From Cepaea nemoralis (Eukaryota > Mollusca > Gastropoda > Stylommatophora > Helicidae): a DNA stretch of 64,000 nucleotides. The notes under the pieces are model-generated. The model searched no databases and had not been told where the DNA came from. It saw nothing but the letters and a program-made list of their open reading frames with translations. Location of the stretch: assembly GCA_014155875.1 (NCBI GenBank), contig JACEFZ010011135.1:26001-90000 (forward strand), written 5' to 3'. Shown piece after piece: positions 56,028 to 64,000 of this stretch; within the stretch, counting starts at the first letter, position 1; every line of letters begins with the position of its first letter. Position numbers and translations under genes: made by a program.

Positions 56028-56062
<35 letters not shown>
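55962..56062. repeat. (GTCT)n microsatellite
   Basis: About 24 GTCT units, grading into GGTC/AGTC variants. Confidence 0.97.
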
Positions 56063-56065
<3 letters not shown>

Positions 56066-56164
56066 GCGGTCGGTCATTCGGTCAGTCGGTCAGTCGGTAG
56101 ATCGTTCTGTCTGTCACTCGATCTATGTGTGAGTCTGAGTTTGCGTAGTATATGACGGCGTGTA

Positions 56165-56690
56165 AATGACGGAGAAGTGTAGAGAAAGAACGGACTTAAG
56201 TTTGTAGGCAAGGGTAGAGAAATGAAGGAAGTATGTTTGCAGGCAAGTGTAGAAAGGAAGGACTTATGTTTGTAGGCAAATGTTGAGAAAGGAAGGGATT
56301 ATTTTGCAGGCAAATGTAGAGAAAGGAAGAGATTATGTTTGTAGGCAAGTGTAGAAAGGAAGGACCTATGTTTGTAGGCAGGTGTTGAGAAAGGAAGGAC
56401 TAATGTTTGTAGGCAAGTGTTGAGAAAGGAAGGGATTATGTTTGTAGGCTAGTGTAAAAGGGAAGGACCTGTGTTTGTAGGCATGTGTAAAAAGGAAGGA
56501 CTTATGTTTGTAGGCAAGTGTAAAAAGTTAGGACTTATGTTTGTTGGCAAGTGTAGCGATAGGACGGACTTATGTTTGTGGGCAAGTGTAGCGAAAGGAC
56601 GGACTTATGTTTGTAGGCAAATGTAGAGAAAGGACGGACTTACCTTAGTAGGCACGTGTAGAGAAATGAAGGACTTGCGAATGACATTTT
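56165..56690. repeat. About 38-bp diverged minisatellite
   Basis: Units contain GGAAGGACTTATGTTTGTAG, then GCAAGTGTAGAGAAA, with length differences (some lack GAGA). Roughly 13 units. Confidence 0.88.
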
Positions 56691-56799
56691 TGACTGTCTT
56701 CCCCTATCTCTTCTGTCAAGTAGTTTCCACACACGGCTGTCTAACAGCGAAAGGGATGATGTAGGAAGATGTGACAGCGCCGGATCCATTATTATGGAG

Positions 56800-57062
56800 G
56801 TCAGTATGGCCGAATAGATAAGAATGCTCGCCTCAAACTTCCGGTGTGCTGATACCGAGGTAGCGGTTTCAAACTCTACACCGGTCAGTTGGACTAAAAT
56901 TTTGACTTCTCCTCCTTGACTTGGGGACGTAAATCACAAGTACCACAAAAGTCGGAGTGGGTTCGCCTGATGGCGAGGGACACTGGTAATATGGAAGCTG
57001 GCCCACACGCAAACAGCTGTTAGTATGGACTAAGCTCGAGTTCATAGCTAGCAAACGAAAGT
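56800..57062 (+). repeat. SINE-A copy
   Basis: Head GTATGGCCGAATAGATAAGA, CTTCCGGTGTGCTGATACCG, box B-like GTTTCAAACTC, then GGGGACGTAAATCACAAGTA and GATGGCGAGGGACACTGGTA, ending AGCAAACGAAAGTAAAATC. Confidence 0.85.
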
Positions 57063-57679
57063 AAAATCATTTATGATGAAGTGATACATGTCACTGCACT
57101 TCGCACACGCCTATAAGTGTTCATCTCTCCCCTTAGAAGTTGGAGACTGTGGGTACTGACTATATGTATCGCCAGCTGGTTAGCTTTACGTCTTAACAAA
57201 TATAACAACAGTTGAGGAAAACAATACACATATAACATACATAATTTCCTAACCAGAAAAAACCAACAATACATATATAACACACAATTTCCTAACCAAA
57301 AGTAGCCTTTAAACGGATGAAAGACACCCCCCCCCCTCTCCCACTTTCATCTTCTTCCTTTAGCATTCTTTCTCAGACGTCAATTTTTGGTTTGAGAAAT
57401 ATAATTATAAGTTAAACGCACGGACCTTTGATACCGTCAATTTGTCAATTTCTCTTTGACACTAACCGCTCCACGCCAGAGGTTTGATCTTAGATACTTG
57501 TATCAAGTCTAATGAATGAATCATCACAACAACAGGAAGTAGACAATAATCCTTACTAGCAGACGATCACAAGCAACACAGTGGACGTTACAGCAGATCA
57601 TGTGTATAATTTCCTCTAGTCTGTCACATAATAGATCAGTGTACGCTGAACTTGGCAAACCAGTGTTAACATTTTTTTG

Positions 57680-57860
57680 TTAAATGTTGCGTATCCCCTA
57701 CAGGACGTTGCAGTCAACACCAGCATTTTTAAAGATGTTGTTGATGTACTAGACAAGATTACGCTCAGTAGTTTTTCATTGCTTTCTGAGCGACCGGCTC
57801 ACATACACCGTATGTTACCGCCTCGGCGAGAACCGCTACCAATTCGCCCGCACATCTTTT
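57680..57860 (-). repeat. SINE-H-related copy, variant head
   Basis: GCGTATCCCCTACAGGACGT, TTTTTCATTGCTTTCTGAGC, then CCGTATGTTACCGCCTCGGC. Same variant as 55258-55410. 57063-57679 is unassigned apart from a C run near 57330. Confidence 0.7.
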
Positions 57861-57929
57861 AACATTTAAACATTTTACAACACAAATATATATATATACT
57901 GCCGTGCTCATGTTAATTTGTGAAATTAG

Positions 57930-58213
57930 AATACAAATATTAGAAAGAAACTGAAGTTAAACAGAGAAGTTACTTCAAAGTAATGAGATGAGAATGTAAT
58001 GGACGGATAATTAGAAAGAAAATAAGGTTAACTGAGAAGTTGTTTCAACGTATTGAGATGAGAATCTCAGGACGGGTAATTAGACAGAAACTAAACTGAG
58101 AAGTTATTTCAACGTATTAAGATGACAATATCTCGGACGGGCAATTAGAGAGAAACCAAAGTAAACTGAGAAGCTGTTTCAACGTAATTAGATGAGCATC
58201 TCTTCGACGGGTT
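57930..58213. repeat. About 70-bp tandem repeat, 4 diverged units
   Basis: Each unit starts AATTAGAAAGAAA and contains ACTGAGAAGTTATTTCAACG and GAGATGAGAAT...GGACGGGTA. Spacing is 65-74 bases. Confidence 0.75.
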
Positions 58214-58214
58214 A

Positions 58215-58455
58215 GTTAGTTTCATATCCTTTACAGGACGTCACAGTCAACCCCAGTATTTTTGTCTGTTTGTGTTCTCTTGGCAAGTTTACGTTCAGTA
58301 GTTTGCAAATACTTTCTGAAAGGCTGGCACCCATACCATTTTATTCAAAAGCCCAACACAAGGCGATTTGCTGTCAAATCGCCCGCAGCAGTGTTTTAAA
58401 AGCGGTATGCGGGCTTACGAACTGCGTATGCAACGCCTTCGCCAGGGAGCCGGCT
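58215..58455 (-). repeat. SINE-H copy
   Basis: CATATCCTTTACAGGACGTC, TTTGCAAATACTTTCTGAAA, GATTTGCTGTCAAATCGCCC, GTGTTTTAAAAGCGG, AACGCCTTCGCCA. Confidence 0.8.
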
Positions 58456-58626
58456 CTTGGAATGGTAAGAAACTCAAAGGTCAATTCACAAGGGCAGAGT
58501 TATATCAGTAGACTGGAGAGAAGGATATCTGGTGAAACTATCAAAGAAAGATGACTCACAGGAGTCTGAAATTTATAGAACTTTCCATTCCCACCATAGC
58601 AAAACACAAAACAAAACAAAACAGTA

Positions 58627-58865
58627 AATTGCAGATCCTTTACAGGTCGTTGCAGTCAAATCCAGCATGTTTTTTTCTGCTTGTGATTTCTTGACAAGTT
58701 TTCGTTCAGTAGTTTTTCATTGATTTCTGAACGACCAGCACTCATACCATTGTATGAAAACCATCGCAATGCGATTTGCTTCAAAATTACCCGCCGCTGT
58801 GTTTCGAACGCGGTTTGCGGAATTGCGAATAGTGTTTGCAACTCCTTCGCCTCAAAGCCGATTCC
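58627..58865 (-). repeat. SINE-H copy
   Basis: TTGCAGATCCTTTACAGGTC, TTTTTCATTGATTTCTGAAC, CCATTGTATGAAAACCATCG, GTGTTTCGAACGCGG, CTCCTTCGCCTC. An (AAAAC)n run precedes it. Confidence 0.8.
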
Positions 58866-59157
58866 CTAATACGATTACAAAATGCAGTAATTGGTGGCTG
58901 TGCAGAAAGAATGGCTAAAATGGTTATGAGAGAATCAAGGATGTAGAACTCACAGAGAGAACTAGACCAATATCAGTGAATCATAATTGAGGAAAAGACG
59001 CTAAAACAGGATAGGACATTTATTGAGAAAATCTGACATTATTAAACAACTAGATAGTTCGTTGTCTCGCAGGACAAACGAAATAAAAGAAGACATAACT
59101 ACATATGGAGAAGGGAATTAGAGACCGAGATAAATCATGCGGGGAGGTCGTGAATCA

Positions 59158-59400
59158 ATCAATCAATCAGCTGCCGTCTCCACAATGAAGTTGGTTGCAA
59201 TGAATTTCCAACACTGTCTCTCTTCATCACTGTACATTCTGACTGATTACTGTTCGCCCAACTCTTGATGTTATCTTCCTACTTGTATCGTTGTCTACCT
59301 CTTGCTCGCTTGCCTTTAATCTTACCCTCTAGTATGGTTTTTATAAGAGTGTTTTTTCATGTGTCTGAAATATTTAACTTGCCTCTTGTTTTATTTATGT
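59158..59400 (-). pseudogene. EN/RT-type LINE 3' end with TTGATTGA tail
   Basis: Plus strand: TCAATCAATCAATCAGCTGC, CGTCTCCACAATGAAGTTGG, TATCGTTGTCTACCTCTTGC. This is the antisense of 19740-19965. Frame heavily damaged. Confidence 0.7.
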
Positions 59401-59439
59401 CATCAACTCACTTTTCATTCCGAAGTTTTTCTACAAATT

Positions 59440-60870
59440 GGCACTGTGCCGTCTTGACAGGCGATAATTTATTGCACTGTGCTTCAAAAAGCGGTAGCGA
59501 ATGTGACTAATAAGGCCAATTCGCGCTGTAAATGTTCGTCCACAGTGGATGCATGTAAACATATGGTCATTTCCACCATCACGCACCACCTTACGCCTCG
59601 CAAGCTCGGTGTGTGACTTATCTGCAATAATTTTCTCCTTTGTCTTTATTCCATTTATAATATTTGTACTCCATGCAACACATTCAGCAGCGACTTTCTG
59701 CCAATGTGCATTATCAATGCCTGTAACAATCATGTCCCGTTTACACACATCTTTGTATAATAGTAGAGGCCGAACCTGAGATCTCTTACCCATCTGTAAT
59801 TCACCAAAAAAGATGTCCTTTGGTATTAAACCATCAACCATCCTCCTAACGTGTCCTATCCATCTAAGTCTACGAAGACTGAGCGTGGAACAAACTGTCA
59901 CACAACCTGATCTTTCCAATACTTCAGTATTTATTATTTTGTCTTGCCACATAATACCAAGTATTCTTCGCAGACACCGTATATGAAAGCTGTTTAAACG
60001 TTTCTCTTGGCGTGAGTAAGTTGTCCAGGCTTCACTGCCATAAAGAAGAGTACTTGCTTGCTTGCTTGCTTGCTTGCTTGTGTTCGTTGGCTTGAGCTCC
60101 AACGCGAAGTCCTGTATGTCGGATGAAGGCATCCTGTTGTCCAACATCAGTGTGATGTCATACAGGACCTGAGTTTTGCGTGAGTATCCGTTGTCCCATG
60201 TCTGGCTTATTGGTGTGCAGACTGGTGGTTCCTCGCCATACAGGCAGACACTCTCCGACTTCGGAGGAATCGGCGATCCTATTGACCTCAGCCAGGACCC
60301 CGAAAGGACCTGTTGCCCAGGACGCTCGACGAGGACGCGTCAATAGGTCTTGGCCAGTATATAACCCGGCCCTGGTGCCTTGGAAACACCTCTGCGTCCC
60401 AAGAAGAGTACTAAGGACACAGGCTTGATAGACAAGGACTTTTGTTTTGGCAGTAAGCTTCCTGTTTTCCCAGACATTTTTTTTTAAAACCTGTTCATTG
60501 TTGATGCTGCCTTGCCAATCCCGATGTTGATTTCCCGATCTAGGGATAATGTACTATTTACCTCTAATCTTAGATATGTAAAATGGTCTACTCTCTCCAG
60601 TTCGGCGTCGTCAATAAAGATTGATGGTACCCAACGTGCACCTTGTGATATAATCTGTGTCCTCTGTTTGCTAATTGTTAAACCAAATTCAGAACAAACA
60701 TTGGAGAATGCATTTAGTAAACGTTGTAATTCTTCCTCAGAGTGGGTCGTAATTTCAGCATCATCTGCAAAAAACAACACTCTGATCAGTACCCTCCTAG
60801 GTTTTTCTAGAATCTCTGTATTTGATTGTTTTTGTTCCCATTAAATGTGACATCTTCAGTACCTCTATTC
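59440..60870 (-). pseudogene. Zinc-finger-type LINE, reverse transcriptase to C-terminus, split by element J
   Basis: On the minus strand: KPRRVLIRVLFFADDAEITT with the FADD catalytic motif of reverse transcriptase (about 60780-60750), then EEELQRLLNAFSNVCSEFGL, GKAASTMNRF (ending near 60490), a T-run frameshift, then after element J LLYGSEAWTTYSRQEKRLNS, FHIRCLRRILGIMWQDKIIN, LRRLRWIGHVRRMVDGLIPK, and the C2H2-type finger CIHCGRTFTARIGLISH (about 59540-59490), whose last histidine position reads Arg-Tyr-Arg instead of a clear H. A stop follows near 59431. It is the relative of 33208-33820, with the reverse transcriptase partly kept. Confidence 0.82.
60055..60400 (-). mobile_element. Element J with 12-bp target duplication, inserted in a LINE
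   Basis: AAGAAGAGTACT lies at 60043-60054 and 60401-60412. The 346-bp insert begins (sense strand) GGGACGCAGAGGTGTTTCCA, includes CCTTTCGGGGTCCTGGCTGA and paired stems CCTGTATG/CATACAGG, and ends in (CAAG)n. A target duplication plus a simple-repeat tail indicates LINE-driven retrotransposition. No clear box A/box B pair is seen, so it may be a non-tRNA SINE or a LINE 3' piece. Confidence 0.9.
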
Positions 60871-60947
60871 GACTTTCTAATTTCTTGTATGTCGAATTTA
60901 TATATTTGATAATTTTCATTTTTAAAGCATTGTTAGTCTCTCTAGAT

Positions 60948-61355
60948 CAGTGGTTCTCAACCGGTGGGGAATCACCCCTTCCCTCCCCCCCCCCCCCCAA
61001 GGGAGGATTTTAGGGTTTCCAGGTGGGGGGGGGGGGAATTAAGATTATTTCAAGATGGCATTAATGCAGGAACCAGTTACTTAATATTGTTTTTCAGTCT
61101 AAATTTTACGGTTCTGTACTTCTCGCCCTAATGAAATTCGTTTTATAAGGTAAGTAGACCCGCAAATCACGTTTTATGTAGATGTCTAGACTTTTTCTAG
61201 TATGTGTGATTAAATTTAGCTTCCATTTTTATGTACACTGTGTAAGGGTGGGGGGGGGGGAGATTTATAGGGAGGAAATTCGAAAGGGGGGAATGACGTT
61301 CTGAACATATGGCAAGGGGTGGGGAGCATGGGCCTAAAACGGTTGAGAACCACTG
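60948..61355. mobile_element. hAT-type MITE with 8-bp target duplication
   Basis: Ends are CAGTGGTTCTCAACCGG and GGTTGAGAACCACTG. CTCTAGAT flanks it at 60940-60947 and 61356-61363. The interior is the reverse complement of the 45266-45722 element (AAGTAGACCCGCAAATCACG, TGTAGATGTCTAGAC), in opposite orientation. Confidence 0.94.
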
Positions 61356-61363
61356 CTCTAGAT

Positions 61364-62037
61364 GTTAATACTGATTTAACGTTATTGAAAGCATTTGATG
61401 TCATTTCGTTTCTCTAGTTTAATTATGTTTCACTTCTGCCATCATCTGTTATTACAGGTCCGCTTAATGAGCACGGCAAGGCACGTAGAGCGCCCTTGTC
61501 ATGTCAACGATAATAGGAGAAACTTGTCCCTTGTTCTCCTTGGATGGAGCGTTATAAAACAGCAAATAGTAGGTCGCTTGGAATAAGTTATTGAGGGCCT
61601 ATGCCTCAAACTTGTTAAGCGTAGTGTACATGATGCTATTACCAATTATCACGGATTATACAGTCTCGCCTATAATACATCTGCATGGTTTAGCTCAGCG
61701 GGCGCGCTAGCGTAAGATTATAGCGAATTTCGCTAATATTGTCATGAGCAAGGACGGAAGCAGTATTAAAGAAGTGAGCACATCGCCTGCGAAAGTGAGG
61801 GACAGATTGCTCACTTATTTATCTCCCTGCATTCAGCGCCTACAAAATGTGATGCGCTATCATATCACTGAACCACAGCACGAAACTGATTGGGAGTATG
61901 TTGTTAGTTGATCTTATTTTAGCCCAACATTGTATCAGAAAGATTTCTTACAGCATCGACAATGGTGAATTGTTGGTTCTCGCGTATAATGCGCACGAGA
62001 GTTTTAGTGAGCAAACATTAATAAATACTATGCGTTT
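61364..62037. other. Unassigned spacer
   Basis: No gene recognised. GGTTTAGCTCAGCGGGCGCG near 61687 resembles a box A but no box B follows. Confidence 0.35.
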
Positions 62038-62770
62038 TATCATCATCATGCCGGCTGGCGTGGGCGTTCATGGCTCTCCACAGATCTCGGTCTTTGGTGC
62101 TCTGGATCAACTCTGCTGTTGATATTCTTCCATGCCATCGTCTCAATCCATCCAGCATCATTTCTCTTGGTCTGCCTCCACCTCTCTTTCCCTCGATCTT
62201 TCCAGTTGTCACGATGTTCTCCAATGCCCCTCTTCTCATCACATAACGAAAAAAATAAGCTTGCCTCTTTCTTATTGTTGTATATAATGTTCTAGTTTGG
62301 TTAGCCTCTTTCAGGCAGTCGTTGTTAGTTACTTTGGCAGTCCAAGGAATAGCAACATTCGTCTCAGGAACCACATCTCTGTTGCTTTCCAGTCTCTCCC
62401 TAATTTGTTCATTTAAATTTCAAGACTCACAACCATACAGAAAAATAGGTTCTATATAGCATTTCAGTTCTCTCTTTCTTACATTCAATGATAGTAACGT
62501 ATTGCATAAGATAGTTTTCATTTTCTGAAATACAACCTTTCCTTGAACTATTCTGCTCTTAATCTCTGTTGTGCATCTTCCATCTGATGTTATAAATGCC
62601 CCTAAGTATTTAAAACTACCAACGTGGTGAAGAATTGCCCCTTCTATCTCTGTTTCACATTTGGGTGTTGCCTTTTTCCTTGATAGCACGATTGTGCGTT
62701 TTATACTCACGCATATTTTAAAATATGTAGGATTGGCATTCCTATTTATTAACCTAATCCATGTTACCAA
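62038..62770 (-). pseudogene. EN/RT-type LINE, end of reverse transcriptase to 3' end
   Basis: Two open pieces on the minus strand. The upstream one (62770-62420) reads VGSFKYLGAFITSDGRCTTE, IKSRIVQGKVVFQKMKTILC and CYIEPIFLYGCES, then stop. The downstream one (62374-62018) reads QTRTLYTTIRKRQAYFFRYV, MRRGALENIVTTGKIEGKRG, GGRPREMMLDGLRRWHGRIS and AMNAHASRHDD. The 3' end runs into ATGATG. Only a stop and a short frame break separate them, making this one of the better-kept copies, though 5' truncated. Confidence 0.82.
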
Positions 62771-62965
62771 TAGTTAAGCAACTTAACACAATTTCGCTGA
62801 CAATAACGCAACATTACTTTTATCACCAACAACTAAGCAAATTTGTCCAACTTTACCAATAATCAAGCAAATTACACTAATATGCAGAGTAACATTTATT
62901 ACAAATAATGATGATCATAATCAAGTGTTTGTCGATAGGCGTAGGCGATAATCCTTATCCGAATC

Positions 62966-63733
62966 TTCCAGGATGTATGGAATCTTCTCTCGCTATCTCT
63001 CTTTACACAACTCTTCCAGGATGTATGGAATCTTCTCTCGCTATCTCTCTTTACACAACTCTTCCAGGATGTATGGAATCTTCTCTCGCTATCTCTCTTT
63101 ACACAACTCTTCCAGGATGTATGGAATCTTCTCTCGCTATCTCTCTTTACACAACTCTTCCAGGATGTATGGAATCTTCTCTCGCTATCTCTCTTTACAC
63201 AACTCTTCCAGGATGTATGGAATCTTCTCTCGCTATCTCTCTTTACACAACTCTTCCAGGATGTATGGAATCTTCTCTCGCTATCTCTCTTTACACAACT
63301 CTTCCAGGATGTATGGAATCTTCTCTCGCTATCTCTCTTTACACAACTCTTCCAGGATGTATGGAATCTTCTCTCGCTATCTCTCTTTACACAACTCTTC
63401 CAGGATGTATGGAATCTTCTCTCGCTATCTCTCTTTACACAACTCTTCCAGGATGTATGGAATCTTCTCTCGCTATCTCTCTTTACACAACTCTTCCAGG
63501 ATGTATGGAATCTTCTCTCGCTATCTCTCTTTACACAACTCTTCCAGGATGTATGGAATCTTCTCTCGCTATCTCTCTTTACACAACTCTTCCAGGATGT
63601 ATGGAATCTTCTCTCGCTATCTCTCTTTACACAACTCTTCCAGGATGTATGGAATCTTCTCTCGCTATCTCTCTTTACACAACTCTTCCAGGATGTATGG
63701 AATCTTCTCTCGCTATCTCTCTTTACACAACTC
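62966..63733. repeat. 48-bp minisatellite, 16 identical units
   Basis: The unit begins TTCCAGGATGTATGGAATCT and is repeated every 48 bases with no difference that I can see. 48 is a multiple of three, so three frames (two plus, one minus) stay open for 258-298 codons, each giving a 16-residue protein repeat. No start context or other support for coding is seen. Confidence 0.96.
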
Positions 63734-63840
63734 TTTCCAGATGTCATAACTTATGTCAGATTATGTTGACTTTTGAACCAAGGTCAATGTACACAAAACA
63801 ATAAACATCCCCGTCTGAATGGGGATTTGAACATGTGCCC

Positions 63841-63844
<4 letters not shown>

Positions 63845-63916
<72 letters not shown>
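63845..63916. repeat. (GA)n microsatellite
   Basis: About 36 GA units. On the minus strand, a box B-like CATGTTCAAATCCCC lies on one side (about 63820) and AGCCGAGGTAGCCAGGCA, box A-like, on the other (about 63930-63950), so the tract may have expanded inside a tRNA-like SINE head. Confidence 0.9.
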
Positions 63917-63917
<1 letters not shown>

Positions 63918-64000
63918 GCGAGTCTGCTGTTTGCCTGGCTACCTCGGCTCCCGTCATCACAATAGACAGTAACTAATACTGGAGCACCCAGCATGCGTCG

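Noticed and set aside
61680..61760. tRNA-like GGTTTAGCTCAGCGGGCGCG
   Set aside because: No box B at the expected distance and no cloverleaf pairing found by eye.
62899..63804. Three 258-298-codon frames on both strands
   Set aside because: Created by the 48-bp period; the two strands cannot both be coding and no start or splice context supports either.

Overview
This is a eukaryotic, gene-poor, repeat-dense window. I found no intact host gene, rRNA, tRNA, CRISPR array or prokaryotic operon. What is present is decayed transposable elements, many tRNA-derived SINE-like repeats and long minisatellites. The mix of non-LTR retrotransposon types, SINEs with RNA polymerase III boxes and tetranucleotide arrays suggests an animal, most likely a lophotrochozoan such as a mollusc. 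That assignment is inference; no single-copy marker gene is visible.

Layout. 1-3230: frameshifted relic of a protein-primed-type family B DNA polymerase (Polinton/adintovirus-like), followed by a 296-bp tandem duplication with a hairpin. 4024-6372: 29-bp minisatellite built from three unit variants. 7.3-10.1 kb: SINEs and a 30-bp minisatellite split by a SINE. 10.15-13.36 kb: 71-bp minisatellite with CT expansions. 13.4-29.7 kb: SINEs, LINE fragments, a LINE nested in another LINE, a mariner-type MITE and minor tandem arrays. 30-38.7 kb: an open-frame remnant split by a SINE, several LINE 3' ends, and a LINE fragment with a complete-looking RNase H domain. 39.7-44.6 kb: 28-bp minisatellite, then a large inverted repeat (about 350-bp arms) enclosing a SINE and two tandem arrays. 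45.2-46.6 kb: hAT-type MITE with 8-bp duplications next to a LINE reverse-transcriptase fragment. 48.9-58.9 kb: SINEs (one inside a 27-bp minisatellite) and simple repeats. 59.1-62.8 kb: LINE relics, one split by a newly recognisable (CAAG)-tailed element, and a second hAT MITE. 62.97-63.73 kb: sixteen identical 48-bp repeats.

Labels used here (informal, defined only by comparison inside the window): SINE-A (tRNA Leu/Ser-like head, about 295 bp), SINE-B (about 400 bp, (TTTAG)n end), SINE-D (head resembling GTAGCACAGTGGTTAGCAC), SINE-E (box B GGGTTCRATTYC), SINE-H (about 240 bp, commonest, at least 14 pieces), element J ((CAAG)n tail), repeat K ((GATGA)n tail). LINE types: 'EN/RT type' with APE-like endonuclease and YADD reverse transcriptase, often ending in ATGATG or TTGATTGA; 'zinc-finger type' with a C-terminal C2H2 finger; 'RNase H type' ending in TCAA or AACTC repeats. 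The elements do not form a working pathway. The autonomous LINEs are the likely source of the enzymes that moved the SINEs, and several nested insertions give relative ages. Coordinates of diverged repeats are approximate to about 10-20 bases.
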